Shown: piece after piece, positions 24,801-33,509 of the stretch | Position numbering within the stretch: the first letter of the stretch is position 1 | Layout: each line of letters starts with the position of its first letter | Origin: Defluviimonas salinarum | Lineage (GTDB): Bacteria; Pseudomonadota; Alphaproteobacteria; Rhodobacterales; Rhodobacteraceae | Direction: 5' to 3' | DNA length: 64,000 bases | Assembly (NCBI RefSeq): GCF_026013545.1 | Contig: NZ_JAPDOG010000022.1 | Coordinates: 1 to 64,000 of the forward strand | Program-made: the position numbers and the translations under genes | The notes under the pieces: model-generated | Databases searched by the model: none | What the model was told of the DNA's origin: nothing | Seen by the model: the letters and a program-made list of their open reading frames with translations, nothing else

Positions 24801-26798
24801 ATGTCGCATCAAGGTTCAAGCAAGGCCTCGGCCGCGATCCGCGTCACGGCAATCCTGGCCGCAATCGCGGTTGCGGCTGCTTTCTGCTATCTCCTGCCGC
24901 GCAGCAACGGTCTGGTGGTGTTCCCCGCCGATTGGACCGTCGACTGGGCAACGCCGCTGACCGACTGGATGAAATACCTGTCGCGCGATTTCGATGTCTT
25001 CGGCCTGCAATTCGCCAAGATCACCCGCTTCCTGGGCTGGCTGGTCTCTCAACCTTTCGAGATTCTCGGCGGTGTCATGGGCACGGGCTTTACCTTCTAC
25101 CGTGTCGATGCCGAACCTTTCGTGATCCCTCCGCTGCCATGGACCGGCATCACGATCTGTATCGTGCTGGTCGCCCATCACGTCGGCACATCCCGGCTCG
25201 CACTCTGGAGCGCCGCCACATTTCTCTTCTTCGCTGTCTTCGGGCTGTGGGAATCGGCGATGCTGACTCTATCGTCGGTAACGATCGCGGTGATCATCGG
25301 CGGGTTTATTGGGGTTCTTCTCGGGGTGCTAGGCTATCGCAAGCCGTGGGTCGACGCGCTGTTGCAGCCGATCTACGACATCATGCAGACACTGCCGTTG
25401 TTTTCGTATCTTGTGCCGATGATTCTTTTTTTCGGCTTTGGCCCCATCGCCGCGCTCATGGCCACCGTCATCTTCGCGTTGCCGCCGATGGCCCGCGTCA
25501 CCACGCAGGCGCTGAACGCGGTCCCCAACTCAGTGAAGGAGTTCGGACGGATCGCCGGGGCAACGCGGTTCCAGCGCACCTGGTGGGTGCTGGTACCAGC
25601 GGCGCGCAAGCAACTGCTGCTCGGGCTCAACCAACTCATCATGCTGTCGCTCGCGGTGGTGATCGTCGCATCCCTTATCGGTGCTGGCGGGCTGGGCGGC
25701 GATGTGCTCAAGGCGCTCCGGTCGGTGCGGATGGGCGATGCGCTTGCTTCGGGTTTTGCGATCACCTTCATGGCGATCACGCTGGACCGCCTCTCGTATG
25801 CCGTAGCGATGCGCCGCCACGTCCACGAAACGGTGACACGCGGGTGGTTACAACGCAACAAGCTGCTTGTGTCCTGCCTGGCGGCCATGGCCGCGACGAT
25901 CGCCCTGTCGACTGTCCTGCCCGCCCTGCACACCTATCCCGATGCATGGACGGTCGAACTCGGCCGCTTCGGCAACGGCGTGGTCAGCTGGATCAGCTCG
26001 ACCTTCGACGCCCAGATCACCGGATTGCGTGATGGGACCATCGTCTGGTTCCTGAAACCGACCAAGATCTTCTTCCTCAGCGTTCCGTGGGCGGGTTTCG
26101 TCCTGGTTGTGGGCGTTGTCGGCTGGGCTCTGGGCGGTTGGCGGCTAGCGCTCCTCGGGGTTGCGATCTTCACGGCCATCGCTCTGCTCGGCTATTGGAA
26201 GAAAGCAATGATCTCACTCTACATCGTCGTTCTGTCGGTGTTCGCATCCATGATCATCGGGTTTGCCCTCGGGCTTTGGGGTGGCCTGTCGGACCGGGCA
26301 AACCGCGCGCTGACCGCTCTTGTCGACATTCTGCAAACCCTGCCCACCTTCGTCTACCTGATCCCGGTCGTGATGCTGTTCTCGATCGGCGATTTTCCGG
26401 CCTTCGTCGCGATCGTTCTCTATGCGATCGCACCGGGCATCCGTTACACTGCGGCGGGCATTCGCGGAGTCAGGGAGAACCTGATTGAAGGCGCGATGAT
26501 GTCGGGCTGCAACCGGCGTCAGATGATCTGGCAAGTCAAGGTGCCGCTAGCCCTTCCAACCATCCTTCTCGGGCTCAACCAGGTCGTGATGATGGCCTTC
26601 GGCATGCTGGTGATCACTGCGCTCGTCGGCACACGCGGCCTGGAGGAAGTTACCCTGGTGGCGATCTCGCGGGTGAACCCGGGTGACGGGCTTATGGCCG
26701 GGCTCGGTATCGCCGGCATGGCCATCGTGTTCGACCGTTACATCAAGGCTCTCAACCGGAAGTTGGCCCACCAACTGGGCCTCCCGGTCCCGAAATGA
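24801..26798 (+). CDS. proW: Double-domain ABC permease for betaine-type solutes
   Basis: A 665-residue membrane protein containing two complete BPD_transp_1 domains. Each has an EAA loop: FGRIAGATRFQRTWWVLVP in the first half (about 245-270) and GAMMSGCNRRQMIWQVKVP in the second (about 565-590), each followed by LLLGLNQ or ILLGLNQ. The two halves look like a tandem duplication and would provide both membrane subunits in one chain, where E. coli ProW works as a homodimer. An N-terminal extension with a membrane segment precedes the first domain. ATG 24801 follows GAGGAGG. Confidence 0.92.
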   Translation: MSHQGSSKASAAIRVTAILAAIAVAAAFCYLLPRSNGLVVFPADWTVDWATPLTDWMKYLSRDFDVFGLQFAKITRFLGWLVSQPFEILGGVMGTGFTFYRVDAEPFVIPPLPWTGITICIVLVAHHVGTSRLALWSAATFLFFAVFGLWESAMLTLSSVTIAVIIGGFIGVLLGVLGYRKPWVDALLQPIYDIMQTLPLFSYLVPMILFFGFGPIAALMATVIFALPPMARVTTQALNAVPNSVKEFGRIAGATRFQRTWWVLVPAARKQLLLGLNQLIMLSLAVVIVASLIGAGGLGGDVLKALRSVRMGDALASGFAITFMAITLDRLSYAVAMRRHVHETVTRGWLQRNKLLVSCLAAMAATIALSTVLPALHTYPDAWTVELGRFGNGVVSWISSTFDAQITGLRDGTIVWFLKPTKIFFLSVPWAGFVLVVGVVGWALGGWRLALLGVAIFTAIALLGYWKKAMISLYIVVLSVFASMIIGFALGLWGGLSDRANRALTALVDILQTLPTFVYLIPVVMLFSIGDFPAFVAIVLYAIAPGIRYTAAGIRGVRENLIEGAMMSGCNRRQMIWQVKVPLALPTILLGLNQVVMMAFGMLVITALVGTRGLEEVTLVAISRVNPGDGLMAGLGIAGMAIVFDRYIKALNRKLAHQLGLPVPK

Positions 26799-26809
26799 GG
26801 AGATCAGAC

Positions 26810-28417
26810 ATGCGGGAAGTCTTCGACTATATCATCGTCGGCGCGGGCAGCGCGGGCAGCGTCCTGGCGGAGAAGCTCTCGGCCAGCGGCCGCCACAGGG
26901 TGCTGCTGCTTGAGGCCGGCGGAACCGACATCAACCCCTTCGTCGCGGCCCCGGTTGGGGAAACCCAGCTCCTGGAAACCCGCTGGGACTGGGCCTTCAA
27001 AGGCGAACCCGAAGAGCGTCTGGGCAATCATCGCCTGGTCCTGTCGCGCGGGCGCTGTCTTGGCGGCTCATCCTCGATCAATGGCCAGCTCTGCTTCCGC
27101 GGCCATCCCGGCGACTACGACCGTTGGGCGCGCATGGGCAACGACGGCTGGGCCTACAAGGACGTTCTTCCGCTGTTCCGCGACATGGAGCGGTGGGAAG
27201 GCGGCGGCAACGAATATCGCGGCGACAAAGGGCCGCTGCGCACGGCGCGCGGCTATTCTGGCAATCCGATGTTCCAGGCCTTCGTCGACGCCGGCGTGCA
27301 GGCGGGCTACCGCGAGACCAACGATTTCAACGGGCCCGAGCCGGAGGGGTTCGGCCATTGCCAGCACACCCACTACCATTGGCCGATCCTGCGGTGCTCG
27401 GCTTCTTACGCGTTCCTGCTCAAGGCGCGCTGGACCCGCAAGAACCTGGAGATTCGCAAGGGCGCAACCGTGCACAAGATCGTCCTCGACGGCAAGAAGG
27501 CGGTGGGTGTGCGCTATGAGCGCAAGGGCCAGATGCATGAGGCGCGCGCCAATGCCGAGGTGATCGTGTCGTGCAGCCCCTATCAGAGCCCCAAGCTCCT
27601 GATGGTTTCGGGCATCGGCCCGGCCGCCCATCTGAAAGAGCACAATGTTCGGGTGGTGCATGACCTGCCCGGCGTGGGCCAGAACCTGATGGATCAACTC
27701 GGCAGCTTCGTCCAGCACGACTGTCTTCTGCCGATCACCTACTATCGCTACAAGAACCCGATCCGGGCCTTTGGTGCCGTGCTGGAGTGGCTGTTCCTCT
27801 CGCGCGGGCCGGCGACGCTGTTCCCGATGGCGTCGAGCGGGCTGGTGAAATCTTCCCCGGAGGTCGAACTGCCCGACCTGCAGTTCTACATGTTCCCGGC
27901 CGCGGTGAACCCGCACAGCGAAGGCACCTATGATTTCAAGCACCACGGGTTCAACGTGCATTGGGGGCTGGTCCACCCCAAGAGCCGGGGCACGGTGCGT
28001 CTGCGCTCGTCCGATCCCACGGCGGCGCCGGTGATCCACAACAACTTCTTCAGCCACGAGGACGACCGCATCCTGAACCGCAAGGCGTTCCGCATCGCGC
28101 GCGAGTTGCTGAAGCAACCGGCGCTGGACAAGTATCGCGGTGAGGAAATCGCGCCGGGGCCAGATTGCGTCACCGATGAGCAGATCGACGAACACACGTC
28201 GCGCTACTTCGCGAATCATTACCACCCGAGCGGCACTTGCAAGATGGGTGTCGATGATATGGCCGTGGTCGACCCCAAGCTGCGTGTGCACGGTATGCAG
28301 AACCTGCGCGTCATCGACAGTTCGATCATGCCGATCGTCGTCACTGGCGGGCTCAACGTGCCCTCGATGATGATCGGGGCAAACGGGGCCAAGTTTATCC
28401 TCGACGAGCAGCGCTAG
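26810..28417 (+). CDS. GMC-family FAD oxidoreductase, choline dehydrogenase-like
   Basis: A 535-residue glucose-methanol-choline oxidoreductase. The FAD-binding GAGSAGSVLAEKLS begins near residue 10, GRCLGGSSSINGQL is the first GMC signature, and the C-terminal catalytic region is HYHPSGTCKMG followed by GGLNVPSMMIGANGA. ATG 26810 has GAGGAG 7 bases upstream and lies 11 bp after proW. Paired with the aldehyde dehydrogenase downstream, it would oxidise an alcohol to an aldehyde. Choline to betaine aldehyde is the obvious proposal, but betI and betC are absent, so another amino-alcohol substrate is possible. Confidence 0.88.
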   Translation: MREVFDYIIVGAGSAGSVLAEKLSASGRHRVLLLEAGGTDINPFVAAPVGETQLLETRWDWAFKGEPEERLGNHRLVLSRGRCLGGSSSINGQLCFRGHPGDYDRWARMGNDGWAYKDVLPLFRDMERWEGGGNEYRGDKGPLRTARGYSGNPMFQAFVDAGVQAGYRETNDFNGPEPEGFGHCQHTHYHWPILRCSASYAFLLKARWTRKNLEIRKGATVHKIVLDGKKAVGVRYERKGQMHEARANAEVIVSCSPYQSPKLLMVSGIGPAAHLKEHNVRVVHDLPGVGQNLMDQLGSFVQHDCLLPITYYRYKNPIRAFGAVLEWLFLSRGPATLFPMASSGLVKSSPEVELPDLQFYMFPAAVNPHSEGTYDFKHHGFNVHWGLVHPKSRGTVRLRSSDPTAAPVIHNNFFSHEDDRILNRKAFRIARELLKQPALDKYRGEEIAPGPDCVTDEQIDEHTSRYFANHYHPSGTCKMGVDDMAVVDPKLRVHGMQNLRVIDSSIMPIVVTGGLNVPSMMIGANGAKFILDEQR

Positions 28418-28472
28418 GTGATCACGCGCCCGGCCAAGTCGCTTGTTAAAAAAACCAGAAAGACAGAGTCCC

Positions 28473-29972
28473 ATGCATGACAGCGTCAAAGCATATCTCG
28501 ACCGATACTCCATCACGCCGCAAACGCGGTCTTTTCTGGGAGCAGCGCCGAAATTGTTCGTGAACGGTCAGTTCATCGAAGGCGCCGCCACCGGTACTCT
28601 TGACGTGATCGAACCCTCTACCGGGGCGAAGATAGCCGAGGTTCTCATGGGGGCAAAGTCGGATGTCGACGCGGCTGTCGCCGCAGCGCGGCGCGCATTC
28701 GACGAGGGGCCCTGGCCACGCATGGCCCCTAATGCGCGCGAACGTATCCTGCACAAGCTGGCCGATTTGATGGAACGAGACGCCCGGCACCTGGCCGAGA
28801 TCGAATCGCTGGATACCGGCAAAGCCATCGGTCCCTGCCTGGAGGCCGACATTCTCTCTTCGGCCGATCTGTTGCGCTACATGGCCGGTTGGGCGACGAA
28901 AATCGAAGGCGCGACGCGCGATATTTCGAGCAAGGGCTTCTTCAGTTACACGCGAAAGGCGCCGGTTGGCGTTGTCGGCGCGATCACACCTTGGAATTTC
29001 CCTCTGAACACCTTGTTGTGGAAGTTCGCAGCGGCGATGGCCGTTGGCTGCACGATGGTCGTCAAGACCTCCGAAATCACGCCAATGAGCGCCATGATCT
29101 TCGCCCGCCTTACGCAAGAGGCAGGCATCCCCGAAGGTGTGTTCAATGTCGTGACGGGCGCGGGGCGCGAAGTCGGGGCGTCTCTGGCCGGGCATCCCGG
29201 TATCGACAAGCTGACCTTCACCGGCTCGACCGCCACGGGTCGCGCGGTGGGGCACGCAGCCATGGACAACTTCACGACCCTGACGCTCGAGCTCGGCGGC
29301 AAATCCCCGATGTGCGTATTCCCCGACGCCGATCTCGATGCCCTGGCCGAGGGCACACGCTGGAGCGTCTATTTCAACACAGGGCAGAACTGTTCGGCCG
29401 GGACGCGGCTGTATCTGCACAAGGATGTCTACGATGCGGGCGTGAAAGTGATCGTGGACCGGATCGGCCGCATGAACGTCTGCGAGGGCCTCAACCCGGA
29501 CTGCGATATGGGCCCCATGGTGTCCGCCGCGCAACGCAACAGCGTCCGTCGTTACATTGATATGGGCCGCACGGATGGCGAAGTTCTGATGGGAGCCGAA
29601 CAGCCTGACGGCCCGGGGTTTTTCGTCAACCCCACCCTAATCGCCATGCGCGACAACAAGCACCCGCTGGTGCAGGAGGAGATCTTCGGTCCGGTCCTCG
29701 TCGTCTTGCCGTTCGAGACGGAAGACGAGGTGATCGGCCTCGCCAACGACACGCGATACGGGCTGGCAGCCAGTGTCTGGACTGCCCAAAACGCCCGGGC
29801 GGTCCGTGTGTCGGAACGGTTAAACGCGGGTTCGGTCTGGATCAATTGCCACGACATTCTGGACAGCGCCATGCCCTTTGGTGGTGTCAAAGCCTCGGGC
29901 TTCGGCAAGGACATGGGACGTGAACAGCTTGACAGCGTTCTTAAGACCAAGGCCGTGACCATGGCCCTGTAG
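28473..29972 (+). CDS. Aldehyde dehydrogenase (betaine aldehyde/phenylacetaldehyde type)
   Basis: A 499-residue NAD-dependent aldehyde dehydrogenase. Features are TPWNFPLNTL, the GSTATGR loop, the general base Glu in LELGGKSP and the catalytic Cys in TGQNCSAGTR. Start ATG 28473 (MHDSVKAYLD). It is the last gene of the plus-strand run and ends 60 bp before a strong terminator. It should oxidise the aldehyde produced by the GMC enzyme, for example betaine aldehyde to glycine betaine. The N-terminal extension (YLDRYSITPQTRSFLG) is more like phenylacetaldehyde dehydrogenases than classical BetB. Confidence 0.88.
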   Translation: MHDSVKAYLDRYSITPQTRSFLGAAPKLFVNGQFIEGAATGTLDVIEPSTGAKIAEVLMGAKSDVDAAVAAARRAFDEGPWPRMAPNARERILHKLADLMERDARHLAEIESLDTGKAIGPCLEADILSSADLLRYMAGWATKIEGATRDISSKGFFSYTRKAPVGVVGAITPWNFPLNTLLWKFAAAMAVGCTMVVKTSEITPMSAMIFARLTQEAGIPEGVFNVVTGAGREVGASLAGHPGIDKLTFTGSTATGRAVGHAAMDNFTTLTLELGGKSPMCVFPDADLDALAEGTRWSVYFNTGQNCSAGTRLYLHKDVYDAGVKVIVDRIGRMNVCEGLNPDCDMGPMVSAAQRNSVRRYIDMGRTDGEVLMGAEQPDGPGFFVNPTLIAMRDNKHPLVQEEIFGPVLVVLPFETEDEVIGLANDTRYGLAASVWTAQNARAVRVSERLNAGSVWINCHDILDSAMPFGGVKASGFGKDMGREQLDSVLKTKAVTMAL

Positions 29973-30032
29973 CGGCCAGGCCTCGCCCGAAACACAAGGA
30001 CTGCGATGTGCCTTTGCTGTCACAGCGTGCAG

Positions 30033-30068
30033 ATGCCGCGCGCACGGTTCGGGCGCGCGGCATTGTTT
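30033..30068 (+). terminator. Rho-independent terminator of the proVW run
   Basis: ATGCCGCGCGC at 30033-30043 pairs perfectly with GCGCGCGGCAT at 30053-30063 (11 bp, 9-base loop), followed by TTGTTTT. It is 60 bp after the aldehyde dehydrogenase stop and abuts the end of the convergent CDF-like gene. Confidence 0.88.
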
Positions 30069-31034
30069 TCAGGCGTGTGCGGCCACCTCTGTTTCGCCAT
30101 CGACGCCGGGAAGAACGCGCCCGTGCTCCGACACAATGAAGGTCAGGTCGACGCCAGCGGCCAGCGCGGTCGCGCAGGCGCGCTCCATTTTCCGGGCCAT
30201 GGCGTCGACATGCGCGGCGGTAATCGGCCTCATGGGGTTGTAATAGACGATCACGAGGAACTGGCGCCCGAACTTGGACACCGAAAGGTCGACGAGCGCG
30301 CCGGCATCGTCTTGCACGACCGGGCGGACGGACCGTCGGACGGTCGCGATATGGCGGGGATGGGCGGTGACGCCCGCGAGTTCACCCAGGCCGGACATGA
30401 AGTCCCTGTAGTATTGCGAGACCGCAGCGACGCAGAGAAACAGGACGACGATGGAATCCCCGACCGGAGCAATCGGGGCGAGGAAACCGTCGCGAAAGAT
30501 GTGAACGCCGAACAGACCCACGGCGGCCGATCCGGTGATCAGGGCGTCAAACGCGGCCGCCTGAGCCTCGATCCGCAACACATCGCTGACGCGCCCGGTC
30601 TTTCGCCACGCGCGGTAATGAAATCCCCAGAGCAGAACACAGGTCAGCCCGATGAACAGGAAATAAACCACCATCGGTTCGAAGATCAGTTCCTGCGGCG
30701 GTTCACCCCGCAGGTAGTCGGCAATGCCGAGCAGTGCGCTCAATGAGGCAAAGAGGACCAGGCCGATCAGCGACAACGACCGAAATGTCGCGAAGACCGC
30801 CTCGTCGCCAGAGTAGCCGATGGGGCGCCACTTGTCGGCCTGGCGCGTCACCCGGCGCGACACTCGTTTTCCGAGATAGGCCGCCAGAAAACCGATCAGC
30901 GAAAACAACCCATCGAGCAGGATTGCCTGCGAGTTCGAGAGGTAAGCGGCCAGGATGCCAGCGGCGCCCATGAATAGGTTGCCCGCCATGCCGATGTTCA
31001 TCGCCCGCAGTTCGAAGTGTCTGGCAGATTTCAT
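30069..31034 (-). CDS. CDF-family (cation diffusion facilitator-like) membrane protein, atypical
   Basis: A 321-residue protein with about six membrane segments (NIGMAGNLFMGAAGILAAYL, IVVLFLCVAAVS among them) and a cytoplasmic C-terminal ferredoxin-like domain. The overall shape and ILLDGLFSLIGFLAAYLGKR match the CDF family. The transition-metal site looks changed: the TM2 motif keeps the first Asp but has Gly where the second Asp usually lies, and TM5 reads EAQAAAFDALITG, with Ala in place of His. Zn transport is therefore doubtful. ATG 31034 is chosen with GGAG upstream. It may be the last gene of the acyl-CoA dehydrogenase operon, 31 bp after the SDR. Confidence 0.78.
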   Translation of the reverse strand: MKSARHFELRAMNIGMAGNLFMGAAGILAAYLSNSQAILLDGLFSLIGFLAAYLGKRVSRRVTRQADKWRPIGYSGDEAVFATFRSLSLIGLVLFASLSALLGIADYLRGEPPQELIFEPMVVYFLFIGLTCVLLWGFHYRAWRKTGRVSDVLRIEAQAAAFDALITGSAAVGLFGVHIFRDGFLAPIAPVGDSIVVLFLCVAAVSQYYRDFMSGLGELAGVTAHPRHIATVRRSVRPVVQDDAGALVDLSVSKFGRQFLVIVYYNPMRPITAAHVDAMARKMERACATALAAGVDLTFIVSEHGRVLPGVDGETEVAAHA

Positions 31035-31065
31035 TTCCGGGCTCCGATAGGCTTGGCGGCACAGC

Positions 31066-31830
31066 TCATATCGCGGTCTTCCCGCCGTCAATGGCGATCG
31101 ACTGGCCGGTCGTGTAGCTGTTCACCGGATCGCAGAGCCAGAGCATCGCCTGGACAATCTCTTCGGGGCGGCCGACACGGCGCATCGGGGTGCCGGAGCC
31201 CAGCTGGGCCATGCCCTCTTCCACGCCACCGCCACGACGGGCGCCAAGGTTGGCGGCAAACTCCTCGGCCATCGGCGTTGCGGCAAAGAACGGACAAAGC
31301 GCGTTCACCCGAATGCCCTTGTGAGCGACTTCGCACGCCGCCGCTTTGGTCAAGCCTACCACCGCGTGCTTGGCGGCAAGATAGGCAGACATCTGCGGCG
31401 ATCCGCGCAGGCCCGCAACCGAAGCTATGTTGAGGATTACGCCTGCACGGTTCTCGATCATCCCGGGAAGCTGGTATTTCATCCCCAGGAACACGCCACG
31501 CGCATTGATGGCCAAGACCCGTTCGAAAGTGTCGAGTGACATGTCTTGAAGCGGCGTGGGGGATTGGCCCGCGCCAGCGTTGTTGATGGCGATGTCGATC
31601 CGGCCGAACCGTTCGATGGTCCGCACGGCATGCGCTGCGACCTGTGCTTCGTCCGTGACATCCACCCGGTCGACGATCGCCTCAGCCCCTTCGGGCGTTC
31701 CGGCCGCGGCGATGTCGGACAAGGCTAGCCGCGCGCCCTCGGCGGCGAAGCGTCGTACGGCGATCGCGCCGAAACCGCTCGCCGCGCCGGTGATCATGAC
31801 CACCTTGTTATCGAAGCGCCCGTCAGCCAT
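31066..31830 (-). CDS. SDR-family oxidoreductase
   Basis: A 254-residue classical SDR. TGAASGFG near residues 14-21 binds NAD(P), NNAG is near 87, Ser, Tyr and Lys of the active site are in NIASVAG and SAYLAAKHA, and the end GQSIAIDGGK is intact. The gene overlaps the kinase gene by 8 bp, so coupled translation is likely. In an operon with acyl-CoA dehydrogenase and kinase, a 3-hydroxyacyl-CoA or 4-hydroxy/keto acid oxidation is plausible. Substrate unknown. Confidence 0.9.
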   Translation of the reverse strand: MADGRFDNKVVMITGAASGFGAIAVRRFAAEGARLALSDIAAAGTPEGAEAIVDRVDVTDEAQVAAHAVRTIERFGRIDIAINNAGAGQSPTPLQDMSLDTFERVLAINARGVFLGMKYQLPGMIENRAGVILNIASVAGLRGSPQMSAYLAAKHAVVGLTKAAACEVAHKGIRVNALCPFFAATPMAEEFAANLGARRGGGVEEGMAQLGSGTPMRRVGRPEEIVQAMLWLCDPVNSYTTGQSIAIDGGKTAI

Positions 31831-32851
31831 CCAGTGCCTCCATGCCCTGTCTGGCGAACGACGGCGCCAGGGCGCCCATCTTCAGCCCGTGTTCCACATC
31901 CGACGCATTGCCGCTAAGCGCGCGCTTCTTCACGCCCTGAAGAATCCCGGCCATGCGGAAGAAGGTGAAGGCGAGATAGAAGCCGAAATCGGGAATGTGC
32001 GTCAGTCCGCGGCGCGCGCAGTAGCGCGCGATGAACGCCTCATCCGACGGAAGGCCCTGTGCTACGCGATCGACGCCGGCCAGCCCGCGGCCCTCGGCCC
32101 CTACGGGCATACGCCATTGCATGATGACGCCGGCAAGGTCCGCGAATGGGTGGCCTATGGTCGACAGTTCCCAGTCGAGGACCGCGAGACAGCTCGGCCA
32201 ATTCTTGGCAAACAGCAGGTTGTCGAGCCGGTAGTCACCGTGGACCAGGGTTCGCTGTCCGTCATCGGGCGGCATACGCTGGGGCAACTCCTCGATTAGC
32301 TTGTCCATCGCCGGGATGCATTCGGTCTCGGCGGCGCGGTATTGCTTTGCCCAACGGTCGATCTGGCGGGCGAAGTAATCACCAGGCGGGCTGTAATCGG
32401 CAAGACCGGCTGCCTCGATATCGACCGAATGCAGTGCGGCGAGAACCCGGTTCAGCTCGTCGATTATCGGCGCGCGGTCTGCACGTGGAAGGTCTTCGAG
32501 GCGCGGATCGAAGAAGCTGCGCCCGTCGACATGGTCCATGACATAGAACATCGAGCCGATGACCGACTCGTCCTCGCATAGCAGGTGCATCTTCGCGACC
32601 GGCACATCAGAGCCCGAAAGCGCCGACTGCACCCGGAATTCGCGATCGACCGCATGCGCGGATTTCAGAAGCTGCCCCGGCGGCTTGCGGCGCAGGACGT
32701 AGCGCCCCGACGGCGCGGTGAGAAGGAAGGTCGGGTTGGACTGTCCGCCCGCGAATTTCCGGGCCTCGACCGGACCTTCGAAACCCGGCAGATGCGCGGC
32801 CAGATAGGTCGCAACGGCTTCGGTATCGAGGGTTTGGGTGATGTTCACCAT
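31823..32851 (-). CDS. APH-type phosphotransferase (ACAD10/LvaA-like kinase)
   Basis: A 342-residue aminoglycoside-phosphotransferase-fold kinase. It has the Brenner loop HGDYRLDNLLF with catalytic Asp, and the metal-binding DWELSTIGHPFADLA. This subtype (starting with GGQSNPTFLL) is the one fused to or encoded beside acyl-CoA dehydrogenases, as in human ACAD10/11 and bacterial LvaA. Those proteins phosphorylate the hydroxyl of 4-hydroxyacyl-CoA so that an ACAD partner can eliminate phosphate. A matching ACAD gene lies in the same operon. The role here is inferred from that pairing. Confidence 0.87.
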   Translation of the reverse strand: MVNITQTLDTEAVATYLAAHLPGFEGPVEARKFAGGQSNPTFLLTAPSGRYVLRRKPPGQLLKSAHAVDREFRVQSALSGSDVPVAKMHLLCEDESVIGSMFYVMDHVDGRSFFDPRLEDLPRADRAPIIDELNRVLAALHSVDIEAAGLADYSPPGDYFARQIDRWAKQYRAAETECIPAMDKLIEELPQRMPPDDGQRTLVHGDYRLDNLLFAKNWPSCLAVLDWELSTIGHPFADLAGVIMQWRMPVGAEGRGLAGVDRVAQGLPSDEAFIARYCARRGLTHIPDFGFYLAFTFFRMAGILQGVKKRALSGNASDVEHGLKMGALAPSFARQGMEALDG

Positions 32852-32867
32852 CTTCGAAGGTTCCTCC

Positions 32868-33497
32868 TCAGCTATAGGTCGCGAGCGCCGCGCGTTCCGC
32901 TGACGCCATGTGCGGCACGGCGTTGAACAGGTTCAGCATGAGCCCACGCGCCAGGCGGATCAGCCGCGTGACACCGGTGTTTCTGCTCTGCAGGTTGAGG
33001 TCGATCATCCGGCTGCTCTCCACGCCCAAGGCCTTTGTCACGATCGTGGCGATCACCCCGCCGGAGGTAATCGCCAAAGTCCGCTCAGATGCGGCGAGCT
33101 TCGCGAGTGCCACGTCGATGCGCGCCGGAAAGTCCACCCAACTTTCGGGCGCATCGTTCAGGGCGTCGGCGGTCCAGCGCAGGAGCGTCTCGCGCAGTTG
33201 ACGGAAGTGAAGGTGCCGGTCGGATGCCGGGTGCGCGTGAAAGCCCGCCGCGTTCGGGAGGTCCGTCGCGTCATACTCCTGCAGCCCCTCAACGACCTCG
33301 ACAACTGCATCCAGCGCCTCCGCGGTCTGCCCCTGCCGGGCCAGAGAACCGCAGACGATGCGGTCGTACCTGTCGCCGGATTCGGCGAAATACACGCCAA
33401 TCCAGCGCGCCTGCTGAAAACCAATCTCGGTCAATTGATCGTAGTTCGCGGCGCCGAGCGAGGCCTGCCCATGCCGCACGAGTGTCAGCTCCGCCAT
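32868..33497 (-). CDS. Histidine phosphatase family protein
   Basis: A 209-residue histidine phosphatase/phosphoglycerate-mutase-like protein. The phosphohistidine loop is LVRHGQAS at residues 6-13, and the second catalytic His of the family is replaced or less clear in AITSGGVIATI, where SGG stands at the usual HGG position. Its gene lies between the frameshifted SDR and the kinase. It may dephosphorylate a phospho-acyl intermediate or be a housekeeping partner of this operon; the changed second motif leaves activity uncertain. Start ATG 33497 is 12 bases after the restored SDR stop. Confidence 0.82.
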   Translation of the reverse strand: MAELTLVRHGQASLGAANYDQLTEIGFQQARWIGVYFAESGDRYDRIVCGSLARQGQTAEALDAVVEVVEGLQEYDATDLPNAAGFHAHPASDRHLHFRQLRETLLRWTADALNDAPESWVDFPARIDVALAKLAASERTLAITSGGVIATIVTKALGVESSRMIDLNLQSRNTGVTRLIRLARGLMLNLFNAVPHMASAERAALATYS

Positions 33498-33509
33498 CGC
33501 TCTGCCCGC

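Noticed and set aside
27068-28516. 482-residue minus-strand frame under the GMC gene
   Set aside because: His/Val/Arg-rich shadow of a well conserved flavoenzyme.
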